NCBI RefSeq assembly: GCF_009758415.1
Contig: NZ_WQRF01000002.1
Coordinates: 434,001 to 498,000 of the forward strand
DNA length: 64,000 nucleotides
Source: Devosia marina
GTDB taxonomy: Bacteria; Pseudomonadota; Alphaproteobacteria; Rhizobiales; Devosiaceae
Reading direction: 5' to 3'
Shown: one piece after another, positions 35,457-44,482 of the stretch
Layout: each line of letters starts with the position of its first letter
Position numbering within the stretch: position 1 is the stretch's first letter
Translations under genes and position numbers: made by a program
The notes under the pieces: generated by a model
Told to the model about the DNA's origin: nothing
The model's database searches: none
The model's input: only the letters and a program-made list of their open reading frames with translations

Positions 35457-36947
35457 ATGCAGGACACATTTGAGCAAAGGCTTGCATTTGTCGGGCTCGA
35501 CAAGGATGTGGAGGCCCGGCTGGCGCCAATTGCGGATCTGGTCGAGCGCCATGTCGAAGTCGCCGTTGAGCGCTTCACCGCGCAGGTGGCGACGAGCCCC
35601 AGCGCCGCGCGCTTTCTTTATGGCCGCGATCGTCTTGACAGCAATGGCGAAGGCCTGGCCGAGCACTGGCGGGCGCTGGCCGGGGGGCGGTTCGATGCGG
35701 GCTTTGCCGAAGCGTCGCGGCGCATGGGGCTGCGCCACGCCCGGATCGGGCTCGAACCGCGCTGGCATGTGGGTAGCTATGCCAGCCTTGTCGATGTCCT
35801 GGTCAAGGGTGTCATTCAGGACGGCATGGCTGCAGCGCTGCAGTCCCGGCGGGGTGCGCTGGGGCTGTTTGGCCGGTCGGACGAGGCGGGGGTCCAGCGG
35901 GTGGCCGAGGCGATTGCCGAAGGCCTAGCAACGCTTCTGGCCGGTGTGCTGCTCGACATCGATCTCAGCCTCTCGGGCTATATCGCCAAATTGCGGGAGG
36001 AAGGACTTCACAATGCCGAAGCGCAGCGCCAGCGCTTGCGCCAGGCCGTAAAGCAGGCCGGGCAGGCCCTGGAACTGGCCGCCGACGGCCAAAGGCATGA
36101 AGTTGCCGAGGCGCCGACAGACCCCGATCTGGCGCCGCTCTACGCGGGAGCCGAGCGGCTTGCCGACAAGGTGATGGCGCTTATCGCGGATCTCGAGGGG
36201 GCGAGCGCAACCATGCACCAGGTCGCTGGCAATGTGGCGACACACGCTGCAGCGCTGACCAATGCGCGGGATGAGCAAGAGCAGATGGGTGTGGCGCTGG
36301 CCGACGAACTGGCCGGGCAGGCGCCGCTCGCTGAGCAACTTTGTGCGATCCTTGATGCGGCGGCGCGCCATAACAAGGCCGTGCAGCGCAAGGCGGCGGC
36401 GCTTGCAGCAGTGCACGCGGCGCAACAGGCCGATGCCGGGGTGCTAGATGGCTTTGCCGAACAGCTCGATGCCCTGCATCTGAGCGCGCAATTGCTGGCT
36501 GCCCAGAGGGAGGACGAGGCCGTGCGTACCTTGTCTGCGGGTCTGGGCCGCCTGTCCGGCCAGTGTCGGGCGCTTCGCGTGCAGTCGGGCGGCCGGCAGG
36601 ATGAAATGACCCGCAGCGTCGCCGCCCTGCAGGCGGCGCTGGAGCGTCTGAACGGTACGGCAGCCGAGGATCCGGTGTCTATCGCTCCCGCTGCCAAGGC
36701 AGCGCGAGCGCAGCTTGCCGCTCTTGAGGCGATGGCCGCGCAAGCGCGTGGGCTCAGCGCTGCGCTGCAGGAAGATTGGGAAAAGAGCCAGACGGCGCGG
36801 GAGGGTGTGCGAGACGCTCTGCTGGCAACGGGGGCCTTTGCTGACCTGGCGGCTGCCTTTGCGCCCGATGCAACGCCAGCAGAGCAGACCGTGGCCTTCC
36901 CCGATCACGACCAGACCGCGCTGGCCGCTCACTGGCATGCAGGATAG
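35457..36947 (+). CDS. Globin-coupled protein with degenerate chemoreceptor-like coiled coil
   Basis: This is a 496-residue soluble protein. The first 160 residues are a protoglobin domain close to that of the gene 1.9 kb upstream, with the proximal His conserved as H94 in MGLRHARIGLEPRWHVGSY. The rest is an Ala/Gln-rich helical region that can be laid along a receptor signalling domain. However, the tip is replaced by LDALHLSAQLLAAQREDEA and the FQTN, EAARAG and GFAVVA blocks are missing. It ends in HWHAG instead of xWxxF. CheA coupling is therefore unlikely. GAGGGCGGGG precedes the ATG. Confidence 0.85.
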   Translation: MQDTFEQRLAFVGLDKDVEARLAPIADLVERHVEVAVERFTAQVATSPSAARFLYGRDRLDSNGEGLAEHWRALAGGRFDAGFAEASRRMGLRHARIGLEPRWHVGSYASLVDVLVKGVIQDGMAAALQSRRGALGLFGRSDEAGVQRVAEAIAEGLATLLAGVLLDIDLSLSGYIAKLREEGLHNAEAQRQRLRQAVKQAGQALELAADGQRHEVAEAPTDPDLAPLYAGAERLADKVMALIADLEGASATMHQVAGNVATHAAALTNARDEQEQMGVALADELAGQAPLAEQLCAILDAAARHNKAVQRKAAALAAVHAAQQADAGVLDGFAEQLDALHLSAQLLAAQREDEAVRTLSAGLGRLSGQCRALRVQSGGRQDEMTRSVAALQAALERLNGTAAEDPVSIAPAAKAARAQLAALEAMAAQARGLSAALQEDWEKSQTAREGVRDALLATGAFADLAAAFAPDATPAEQTVAFPDHDQTALAAHWHAG

Positions 36948-37020
36948 CTGCCCCCTCCATTGCCCTTTTGCGCTTTGGCGGGCATGAAGACGCCAGCGGA
37001 ATTCAACAAGGGCATTTGCA

Positions 37021-37383
37021 ATGGCGCGCATCGGTCTGGTGGCTCACGACGACAAGAAGGACGATCTTTGCCGCTGGGCCGAAGCGCATAAGGACAAGCT
37101 GGTACAGCACGAGCTCTGGGGCACCGGCACCACTGGCAGCCGGATCACCGCGGCCACCGGGCTTGCCGTCAGCCTGCTCAAAAGCGGCCCGCTGGGTGGC
37201 GATCAGCAGCTTGGAGCCATGATCTGCGAGGGGCGGCTGGATGTGCTGATCTTCTTCATCGACCCGCTCTCGGCGCAGCCGCATGATGTGGACGTCAAGG
37301 CGCTGACGCGCCTGGCCACGCTTTATGATGTGCCCCTGGCCAACAACAAATCCACAGCAGACGCCGTATTGGCGGCGGTCTGA
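37021..37383 (+). CDS. mgsA: Methylglyoxal synthase MgsA
   Basis: MgsA converts dihydroxyacetone phosphate to methylglyoxal and phosphate. The protein has 120 residues, short but normal for Alphaproteobacteria. The active-site aspartate is in PLGGDQQLGAMICEG, and the family signature DVLIFFIDPLSAQPHDVDVKAL follows. TGTTGSRI near residue 36 binds phosphate. The purpose in this neighbourhood is unclear. Confidence 0.96.
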   Translation: MARIGLVAHDDKKDDLCRWAEAHKDKLVQHELWGTGTTGSRITAATGLAVSLLKSGPLGGDQQLGAMICEGRLDVLIFFIDPLSAQPHDVDVKALTRLATLYDVPLANNKSTADAVLAAV

Positions 37384-37490
37384 GGGTTATCAGAAGGTTG
37401 ATATTGCCGCGCTCTTGTGAGCAGATGCCCCAAAATTGCCCGGATTGAACCGGGCGCACAGGCATTCAGGAAACCGGGGCTAAATTCGAC

Positions 37491-38273
37491 TTGTCCTCAG
37501 ACTTGGTTATCGACGTTCGCAACGTCTCGAAACATTTCGGCGGCCTCACCGCCGTCAACAATTGCTCGCTCTCGGTCCGGCGCGGCTCGATCACCGGGCT
37601 GATCGGCCCCAATGGCGCGGGCAAATCCACGCTGTTCAACATGGTGGCCGGCAATATCGTGCCCGATGAGGGCCAGGTGATCTTCGATGGCGAAGACGTC
37701 ACCGGCCTGCCGCCGCACCGTCTGTTCCGCATCGGCATGCTGCGCACCTTCCAGATCGCGCATGAATTTTCGCAGATGACGGCGCTGGAAAACCTGATGA
37801 TGGTGCCGGGCGACCAGCCGGGGGAGCACCTGATCGATACCTGGTTCCGGCCTGGCCTGGTCAGGAGCCGCGAGACTGAGGTGCGCAAGAAGGCGCTCGA
37901 CGTCATCGATTTTCTCAAGCTCGGCCATGTGCGCGACGAGCTGGCCGGCAATCTCTCGGGCGGGCAGAAGAAACTGCTCGAGCTGGGCCGCACCATGATG
38001 GTCGATGCCAAAGTGGTGTTGCTCGATGAGGTGGCCGCGGGCGTCAACAAGACCCTTCTCAACGATCTGGCATCCAATATCGAGCGCATGAACCGCGAGC
38101 TGGGCTACACCTTCTTTGTCATTGAACACGACATGGATCTGATCGGACGGCTCTGCGATCCGGTCATCGTGATGGCGCAGGGCGAAAAGATCGCCGAGGG
38201 CCCCATGGCCGAAATCCGCGCCAATCCGGCCATCGTCGAAGCCTATTTCGGCACCCCTGTGGAGGCCGAATAG
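37491..38273 (+). CDS. livG: Branched-chain amino acid ABC transporter ATP-binding protein LivG
   Basis: This is the first ATPase of a Liv-type importer, 260 residues. It has Walker A (GPNGAGKSTLF), signature NLSGGQKKLLELGR, Walker B (VVLLDEVAAGVN) and the switch His (VIEHDMDLI). The frame starts with TTG at 37491, since no better ATG is upstream of the family N-terminus. The livF ATG follows the stop directly. Substrate could be leucine-type amino acids or an amide. Confidence 0.94.
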   Translation: MSSDLVIDVRNVSKHFGGLTAVNNCSLSVRRGSITGLIGPNGAGKSTLFNMVAGNIVPDEGQVIFDGEDVTGLPPHRLFRIGMLRTFQIAHEFSQMTALENLMMVPGDQPGEHLIDTWFRPGLVRSRETEVRKKALDVIDFLKLGHVRDELAGNLSGGQKKLLELGRTMMVDAKVVLLDEVAAGVNKTLLNDLASNIERMNRELGYTFFVIEHDMDLIGRLCDPVIVMAQGEKIAEGPMAEIRANPAIVEAYFGTPVEAE

Positions 38274-38978
38274 ATGGCACTCATTGAACTCAAGCACGTC
38301 GTGGGTGGCTATGGCGGTGCGCCCATTCTCAATGGCGTCAACATGGCCATCGACAAGAGCGATATCGGGGTCATTGTCGGTCCCAATGGCGCGGGCAAGT
38401 CGACCACGCTCAAGGCCATCTTCGGCCTGCTCAAGGTTACTGGCGGCACCATCGATTTCGGCGGCGAGAATGTCGCCAATTCATTGCCCGACAAGCTGGT
38501 GCCCAAGGGCCTCTCCTTCGTGCCGCAGGAAAAGAACGTCTTCACCTCGATGAGTGTTGAAGAGAACCTGGAAATGGGCGCCTTTACCCGCACCGACGAC
38601 TTCTCTGACACCATGGCCTGGGTCTATGCCATGTTCCCGGTGTTGGCCGAAAAGCGGCGCCAGCCGGCGGGCGAACTCTCCGGCGGGCAACGCCAGATGG
38701 TGGCCATGGGCCGGGCGCTGATGAGCCGCCCCAAGCTCCTGATGCTGGACGAACCCTCTGCCGGCCTGTCGCCGCGCTATGTCATTGAAATTTTCCAGAC
38801 CATCCAGCGTGTCAACGAAGAGGGCGTGGGCATTCTCATGGTCGAGCAGAATGCGCGCCAGGCCCTGGCCTTTGCGTCCAAAGGGTTTGTTCTCGCGGGC
38901 GGGCAGAACCGTTATACCGGCACCGGGGCGGAGCTCATCGCCGACCCCGAAGTCGCCAAGTCTTTCCTCGGGGGCTGA
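38274..38978 (+). CDS. livF: Branched-chain amino acid ABC transporter ATP-binding protein LivF
   Basis: This is the second ATPase, 234 residues. It has Walker A (GPNGAGKSTTL), signature ELSGGQRQMVAMGRAL, Walker B (LLMLDEPSAGLSP) and the switch His replaced by the family-typical VEQNARQAL. It begins immediately after the livG stop codon and is followed three bases later by livH. Confidence 0.95.
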   Translation: MALIELKHVVGGYGGAPILNGVNMAIDKSDIGVIVGPNGAGKSTTLKAIFGLLKVTGGTIDFGGENVANSLPDKLVPKGLSFVPQEKNVFTSMSVEENLEMGAFTRTDDFSDTMAWVYAMFPVLAEKRRQPAGELSGGQRQMVAMGRALMSRPKLLMLDEPSAGLSPRYVIEIFQTIQRVNEEGVGILMVEQNARQALAFASKGFVLAGGQNRYTGTGAELIADPEVAKSFLGG

Positions 38979-38981
38979 GCC

Positions 38982-39986
38982 GTGACCGAAATCATTTTCT
39001 TTATCAATCAGGTGGTGATTTCCGGCCTGGTTCTGGGCTGCATCTATGCGTTGGGCGCCATCGGCATCACGCTGATCTTCGGCATTCTACGCTTTGCCCA
39101 TTTCGCTCATTCCGAGCTGATGACCGGCGGCGCCTTCATTGCCTTCCTGCTCGCCTCGGCCTTTGCCGCTTGGGGCATTGCGACGCCGATCCCGACGGGT
39201 TTTGTGGTGCTGCCTTTGGCCATGGTGCTGGCCGCCATTCTGGCGCTGGGCATCGACAAGGGCTTTTATGCCCCCCTGCGCAAACGCGGCGCCAGGCCGG
39301 TGACGCTGCTGATCGCCTCGATTGGCGTGACGCTGATGATCCAGGGTCTGATCCGCCTGTTCTTTGGGGCCGGTTCCTATTCTTTCTTCGAGAATGAACC
39401 CAAGGAAATCTTCCGCATCGACACCTCGGCCATCGGCTCGACCCGCCCGCTGGTGATCACCGAGCCGCAAGTGCTGATGATCGTTGTGACCCTGGCATCG
39501 GTGGTGGCGCTGCACTTCTTCCTTACCCGCTCGCGGCTGGGCAAGGCGATGCGGGCCATGGCCGACAATGCCGACCTGGCACAGGTCTCGGGCATCAATA
39601 CCGCGCTGGTGGTGCGGGTGACCTGGGTGATTGCCGGGGCGCTGGCCTGCATGGCTGGCACCATGCTGGCGCTCGACGTGACGCTCAAGCCGGATCTGGC
39701 GTTTAACATCATCCTGCCCATCTTTGCCGCTGCCATTGTCGGCGGGCTGGGCCAGGCCTATGGCGCCATTGCCGGGGGGCTGCTGATCGGCTTTGCCGAA
39801 ACGCTGGCCGTGTTCAACTGGACCATGCTGTTCCGGCCGCTCAACGCCATTCTGCCTGACTGGCTGCAATTGCCGGCCCAATTGGCGCTGGTGCCCACAG
39901 AATACAAGCTCACCGTGGCCTTCGTCATTCTCGTCGTGACCCTGCTTGTCCGGCCCACCGGTATCTTCAAGGGAGCCTCGTCATGA
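38982..39986 (+). CDS. livH: Branched-chain amino acid ABC transporter permease LivH
   Basis: This is the first permease, 334 residues, with about eight transmembrane helices. LGCIYALGAIGITLIFGILRFAHFAHSELM near the N-terminus is the LivH hallmark, and the EAA-like loop is in MRAMADNADLAQVSGIN. It starts with GTG at 38982 and overlaps livM by four bases. Confidence 0.94.
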   Translation: MTEIIFFINQVVISGLVLGCIYALGAIGITLIFGILRFAHFAHSELMTGGAFIAFLLASAFAAWGIATPIPTGFVVLPLAMVLAAILALGIDKGFYAPLRKRGARPVTLLIASIGVTLMIQGLIRLFFGAGSYSFFENEPKEIFRIDTSAIGSTRPLVITEPQVLMIVVTLASVVALHFFLTRSRLGKAMRAMADNADLAQVSGINTALVVRVTWVIAGALACMAGTMLALDVTLKPDLAFNIILPIFAAAIVGGLGQAYGAIAGGLLIGFAETLAVFNWTMLFRPLNAILPDWLQLPAQLALVPTEYKLTVAFVILVVTLLVRPTGIFKGASS

Positions 39987-41269
39987 TTCAGCGTTCCCTC
40001 GCTCTGTTTGGCGGCCTGTTCGTCCTCATCCTGGTCATCGGCTGGGTCATGGGGCTGCCCTTCACCTCATCGCGTCTTGTCGAGGCGGCCGCTTATGCGC
40101 TGATCGCGCTCGGGCTCAATATTCAGTGGGGCTATGGCGGGCTGTTCAATTTCGGCATCATGGGCTTCCTGATGGTGGGCGGCGCGGCCGTCACCTTTAT
40201 CTCCTTCCCGGTCAATCCCGAGTTCTGGGGCTCGGATGGTCCCATGATGCTGGGCCGGGCGCTCTTTGCCTTTGCAATCGGCGCGCTGATTGTCTTGGCA
40301 GCACGGCAAGCGCATCGCATCGGCATCACCGGCAAGTGGAAAGGCGCGCTGACCGTGCTCGCCTGGTTCGTTGCCTATGTGCTCTATCGCAGCCAGCTCG
40401 ATCCGGCGGCGGCCTATATCGAAAGCGCCGGTGGCGGCTGGGTCGGGGGGCTGGGCGCCCATCCGGTGCTGGGCTGGCTGTTCGGCGGTGTGCTGGCGGC
40501 TGGCATCGCCTATATCGTGGGCAAGATCTGCCTTGGCCTGCGTACCGACTATCTGGCCATTGCCACGATCGGTATTTCCGAAATCATCCGTGCCCTGATC
40601 AAGAACATGGATTGGCTGACCCGCGGCACGCTGACCGTCTCGCCCATTCCCTGGCCGACGCCATTACCGCAGGACTATCAGGCCGGCGGCATGGATATTG
40701 CCAGCTCGCTGATCGCAGCCCGCGCCGGCTACCTGGTGCTGGCGCTGGTTGTTCTGGCCATTGTCATGTGGCTGATCAGCCGCGCCTATTCCGGGCCATG
40801 GGGCCGGATGATGCGCGCCATTCGCGACAACCACATCGCGGCCTCCTCCATGGGCAAGAATGTCACTGCACGCCAGCTCGAAATCTTCGTCTTCGGCTCG
40901 GTGCTGATGGGCATTGGCGGGGCCATGCTGGTCAGCTTCGTGCAAATCTTTGATCCCTCCAGCTACCAGCCGATCAATCACACCTTCCTGATCTGGGTCA
41001 TGGTCATTGTCGGCGGTGCCGGCAATAATTGGGGCGCGCTGTTCGGTGCGGTCTTGCTCTGGCTGGTCTGGGTGGTGTCCGAACCGCTCTCCAAGGCCGT
41101 GTTCGACTTTGTCAGCTATTGGTCGACCAATGCCGGTTGGGGCGCCATTCCCGAAATCGAGGCCCGCTCGGCGCAGATGCGCGTCTTCGTGCTGGGACTG
41201 GTGATCACCATAGCATTGCGCTTCGCCCCGAAGGGCCTGATCCCGGAAGTGGTCAAGCGGGAGGGGTAG
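39983..41269 (+). CDS. livM: Branched-chain amino acid ABC transporter permease LivM
   Basis: This is the second permease, 428 residues, longer than the usual 320-400. It has about ten hydrophobic helices; the family landmarks are ALGLNIQWGYGGLFNFGIMGFLMVG, RTDYLAIATIGISEI and MMRAIRDNHIAASSMGKN. The extra length is an insertion with a hydrophilic loop (about residues 100-165). The 3' end overlaps the stop of the opposite-strand methyltransferase by 17 bases. Confidence 0.94.
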   Translation: MIQRSLALFGGLFVLILVIGWVMGLPFTSSRLVEAAAYALIALGLNIQWGYGGLFNFGIMGFLMVGGAAVTFISFPVNPEFWGSDGPMMLGRALFAFAIGALIVLAARQAHRIGITGKWKGALTVLAWFVAYVLYRSQLDPAAAYIESAGGGWVGGLGAHPVLGWLFGGVLAAGIAYIVGKICLGLRTDYLAIATIGISEIIRALIKNMDWLTRGTLTVSPIPWPTPLPQDYQAGGMDIASSLIAARAGYLVLALVVLAIVMWLISRAYSGPWGRMMRAIRDNHIAASSMGKNVTARQLEIFVFGSVLMGIGGAMLVSFVQIFDPSSYQPINHTFLIWVMVIVGGAGNNWGALFGAVLLWLVWVVSEPLSKAVFDFVSYWSTNAGWGAIPEIEARSAQMRVFVLGLVITIALRFAPKGLIPEVVKREG

Positions 41270-41858
41270 GTTCACGCCTGGCGGAGATCCAAAACCACTC
41301 GGTGGGCAGCGCGTCATAGCCGCTACCCAACTTCGTTTTGAGGGTAATATCGGTCCAGCCGGCTGCTCGATAGGCAGCATCGAGCGCTTCGGCCGACGGG
41401 TAATTGTAGTAGCGCCCCAACTGGTCGCGGCCTTCGCCGGCTCCCCCCTTGAAGCTGGCCACAAAGATCCCGCCTGGCCGAAGGGCCCGCCGCACGCGGG
41501 CGAGGATGTCGGGCAGGGACGCTGCCTCGACATGCAGCAGGCAGGCGCAGGCCCAGACGCCGTCATAGCCGGCTTCTGCCTCCAAATCGTCAAATAACAT
41601 CAGGCGGGCCGCGCCCCCAATCCGCTTCTGTGCCTCGGCCATCAGCGCCGGCGTGCCGTCGGTGGCATCAACGTCAAATCCCAGCGCCAACATATGCGCC
41701 GCATCCATGCCATTGCCGCAACCCAGCTCGAGAACGCGGGCGCCCTTGGACAAGGCGGCCAGAAAGGCGTCGAGCTGCCCGCCACTCGGTCGCGTTCGGT
41801 GCAGCGCATAGGCGGCGGCATGGTCGGCGTAGAAGCGCAGGGTTTCGTCGTCTGTCAT
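41253..41858 (-). CDS. Class I SAM-dependent methyltransferase
   Basis: This is a 201-residue Rossmann methyltransferase. Motif I is VLELGCGNGMDAAHML (about residues 41-56), followed by DATDGTPALMAEA and later YDGVWACACLLHVEA and LRPGGIFVASFKGG. The substrate is unknown; small-molecule methyltransferases of this type are common. It is convergent to and overlaps livM. Confidence 0.88.
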   Translation of the reverse strand: MTDDETLRFYADHAAAYALHRTRPSGGQLDAFLAALSKGARVLELGCGNGMDAAHMLALGFDVDATDGTPALMAEAQKRIGGAARLMLFDDLEAEAGYDGVWACACLLHVEAASLPDILARVRRALRPGGIFVASFKGGAGEGRDQLGRYYNYPSAEALDAAYRAAGWTDITLKTKLGSGYDALPTEWFWISARREPTPPA

Positions 41859-41870
41859 TTTCGCCTCAAG

Positions 41871-41898
41871 GAAAAGGCCCGGGATCGCTCCCGGGCCT
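41871..41898 (-). terminator. Rho-independent terminator on the minus strand
   Basis: On the minus strand a perfect 10-bp stem, AGGCCCGGGA with its complement, is closed by a GCGA tetraloop and followed by TTTT. It lies downstream of livJ and just upstream of the methyltransferase start, so it isolates the two. Confidence 0.8.
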
Positions 41899-41918
41899 CT
41901 GGTCTATCAGCATTCGTG

Positions 41919-41994
41919 CCCTGCGCGCACAGCGCTTCGGGCCTCGGCTTCTCAAAAGCCTCCACCGGAGGCTCCTGCCGGCGCTCTGCGCCGG
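41919..41994. repeat. Hairpin repeat related to the 10.5-kb cluster
   Basis: Here GCGC-ACA-GCGC (41925-41935) precedes TTCGGGCCT, then AGCCTCC-ACC-GGAGGCT (41957-41973) and CCGGCGC-TCT-GCGCCGG (41978-41994). The first two hairpins are at matching places in the 10501-10720 cluster but with both arms changed together. It lies directly after livJ. Confidence 0.6.
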
Positions 41995-42005
41995 ATGAAG
42001 CCGAA

Positions 42006-43202
42006 TTAGTCAATCAGACCCTTCTCGACGAAGGAACCGCCTTCGACGGCCAGTTCGACGATGATGCCGTCAACGTCGCCAACTTCGTCGAAGTCCAGCG
42101 AACCGCCAGCACCTTCATAGTTGATGTCGGTACCGGCTGCGATCAGTTCCTTGGCCTTGGCCCATTCACCCGGACGGATGATTTCGCCCGGAGCCGAAGC
42201 CACGTCCCGCAGGGCGGCCGAGAGGCCGTCGCGCGAGGCCGAACCGTTCTTCTCAATGGCAAGAGCCATCAGGAAGGCGGCATCATAAGCCTGCGGGGCA
42301 TAGGTGGCATTGGCCTGGAAGCTGTCGCTGGCAAAACCATTGTAGATATCGACCGATTCACCGCTCGGTGCACCGGCGCGGGTGGCGATCATGCCTTCGA
42401 CGGCCGCAGCGTCAATGCCGTTGAGCAGGTCGTCGCCAACCATGCCGTCACCGCCGACATAGGTGGTGAAGTTGCCGCTCTCGACAGCCTGCCGCAGGAT
42501 GGTGTTGCCCGAAGCATTTGCATAGGCCAGAACGACCAGGTTCTGGCTGGCCACCAGGTTGCCCAGCTCGGCGCGGTAGTCGGCCTTGCCTTCTTCATGG
42601 GCCAGGTTAGCAGCCACGGTGCCACCGCCAGCCTCATAGGCGGCGGCGAGCGCATCGGCAAAACCCTTGCCGTAGTCGTTGTTTACATAGGTGATGGCGA
42701 CGTCGTTGATACCCTTGGCGAGCAGCAGGTTGGCCAGTTTTACGCCCTGTAGAGCGTCGGACGGCGTGGTGCGATAAACCAGGTCATTGTCTTCCAGCGT
42801 GGTCAGCGCCGGGGCCGAAGATGCCGGCGAGATGAAGACCACGTTGCCGCTCAGGCCCGAGCCGTTGAAGGCGCCAATGGTTTCGCCGGTGCACAGGGCA
42901 CCCACCACACCAGTGACGTTGTCGGAATTGATCAGGCGGTCGGCGGCGGCAGCGGCAGCGGTGGCGTCACAGGCCCCGTCAGCCGAGAGGATGGCAAGCT
43001 CACCACCCAGAATGCCGCCCTGCTCATTGACCTGGTTCACCACCAGTTCGGCGCCGGCAAAGATCGGCGGGGTCAGGGATTCGATCGGGCCGGTGAAGCC
43101 GCCGATAAAACCGATGGTGGCGCCGCTGTCCTGGGCCAGGGCCGGAGCGGCGATGGTCAGGGTGGTGGCGGCGACCGCCAGGGTCAGGGTTTTCTTTAAC
43201 AT
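42006..43202 (-). CDS. livJ: Branched-chain amino acid ABC transporter substrate-binding protein LivJ/LivK
   Basis: This is a 398-residue periplasmic binding protein of the Leu/Ile/Val family. A signal peptide (MLKKTLTLAVAATTLTIAAPALAQ, cut after about residue 24) precedes TIGFIGGFTGPIESL. AILSADGACDATAAAAAADRL and the GALCTGETIGAF loop fit the first lobe. It has its own promoter, divergent to the next gene, and is convergent to livM at the other end. The GAGGGA ribosome-binding site lies before the ATG at 43202. Confidence 0.94.
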   Translation of the reverse strand: MLKKTLTLAVAATTLTIAAPALAQDSGATIGFIGGFTGPIESLTPPIFAGAELVVNQVNEQGGILGGELAILSADGACDATAAAAAADRLINSDNVTGVVGALCTGETIGAFNGSGLSGNVVFISPASSAPALTTLEDNDLVYRTTPSDALQGVKLANLLLAKGINDVAITYVNNDYGKGFADALAAAYEAGGGTVAANLAHEEGKADYRAELGNLVASQNLVVLAYANASGNTILRQAVESGNFTTYVGGDGMVGDDLLNGIDAAAVEGMIATRAGAPSGESVDIYNGFASDSFQANATYAPQAYDAAFLMALAIEKNGSASRDGLSAALRDVASAPGEIIRPGEWAKAKELIAAGTDINYEGAGGSLDFDEVGDVDGIIVELAVEGGSFVEKGLID

Positions 43203-43438
43203 GGACGTCCCTCTGTTTGATGTTGCGCGCCGGGTGGCCTTGCTGGCCTCGCTTCTTGCGGCGCGTCAACGGTCAAGGGGGGCGCGTTGGGCGCCCCGCT
43301 GGTGGGGACTGTTGCACACTCTTGACCGCCATGTCACCGGGGTTTGCGCGCCAATTCCATGAGCCGTTGCGGTTGCTTAACGGGCCTCGCGCAGGCAAGA
43401 CTGTCGTTCCGTCCGAAAGCGGTCGCCAGGAAGCCAGA

Positions 43439-44482
43439 ATGCCCCATCTTTGCCGTGTCATCGCCATATTGGGTCTGGTGCTGATGGTGCAACCGGCCAG
43501 GGCACAGTTCGAGGTGCTCGATACTGCGCAGGATGCAGTGGGATCGGATGCTGCCGGCCAGGAGATGGTGGACGCGAACGCGCCGGTTCCGATCTGCGGC
43601 ACCCGGCCGCTGTCGATTGCCCGGATGAGCTGGCCGTCCGCAGCGCTGCTGGCAGAAATTCACGCGCGCATCCTGGCCGCCGAATTCGATTGCGCGGTAC
43701 GGGTCGTGCAGGGTGACCAGGCCGCCACGGCTTCTTCGATGAGCTCGATCGGTCAGCCACAGGTGGCCCCTGAGCTCTGGATCAACCGCATAGCCGATCT
43801 TTGGAATGGGGCCATGGAAGGCCAGATGGTCCGCAGTGCCGCGCCCAGTTTTACCTCCAGCCAGTTCGAGGGCTGGTACATGCCGGCAGCGCTGGCGGGA
43901 AGTTTCAGCGCGGCGCCCACCGCCGCAAGCCTGGCCGAAGCACTGCGACTGTTAAGCCCGGACGGGGCTGTGCGCTTCATTTCCTGTCCGCTCGACTGGG
44001 CCTGCTCGGTTATCAATCGCAATCTGGTTGCAGCGCATGGGCTGAGTGGTTTGGTCGAGATCGTGGAGCCGGCCAACCGGCTGGACATGGACCGGCTGAT
44101 TGCCGAGGCGCTGAACCGGCGCGAACCGTTCCTGTTCTATTACTGGCAGCCCAATGCCATTCTTGCCCAGCTCGATTTCACCGCCATCGACATGGGCGCC
44201 TATGACGAGGCCGCCGCCCAGTGCCTCGCCGAGCGCGATTGCGCCGACCCCCAGCCATCGGCCTTTCCCAGCGATAGTGTGGTGATCGGGCTGGTCGAGC
44301 GCGTCTTTACCGAGACGCCCGAGATTGCCCGCTATTTCCAGCGGGCCAGCCTGCCGCTCGAAGAGATGAACGGCCTATTGGCCCAGCTCAATGCGCCCGG
44401 TGCCACCATAGAGGCGGTAGCCGACCGCTTCGTGGCAGAAAGAGGCGATTTGTGGCGCGCCTGGATAGACACATCCTTGTGA
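43439..44482 (+). CDS. Glycine-betaine/choline-type ABC transporter substrate-binding protein (first paralogue)
   Basis: This is a 347-residue OpuAC/ProX-type protein. A signal peptide (about residues 1-22, ending ARA) precedes the mature part, where SIARMSWPSAALLAEIHARILAAEFDCAVRVVQGD matches its neighbour. SCPLDWACSVINRNL carries a Cys pair also kept in the second paralogue. AGGAAG precedes the ATG at 43439; the longer upstream frame is not protein-like. It may be a divergent scavenger for a related quaternary amine. Confidence 0.88.
   Translation: MPHLCRVIAILGLVLMVQPARAQFEVLDTAQDAVGSDAAGQEMVDANAPVPICGTRPLSIARMSWPSAALLAEIHARILAAEFDCAVRVVQGDQAATASSMSSIGQPQVAPELWINRIADLWNGAMEGQMVRSAAPSFTSSQFEGWYMPAALAGSFSAAPTAASLAEALRLLSPDGAVRFISCPLDWACSVINRNLVAAHGLSGLVEIVEPANRLDMDRLIAEALNRREPFLFYYWQPNAILAQLDFTAIDMGAYDEAAAQCLAERDCADPQPSAFPSDSVVIGLVERVFTETPEIARYFQRASLPLEEMNGLLAQLNAPGATIEAVADRFVAERGDLWRAWIDTSL

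Noticed and set aside
37491-43202. Urea-type (UrtABCDE) transporter instead of Liv
   Set aside because: No urease or Urt-type fifth gene is nearby and the binding protein opens like Leu/Ile/Val proteins. Substrate remains open, so the Liv name is only by family.
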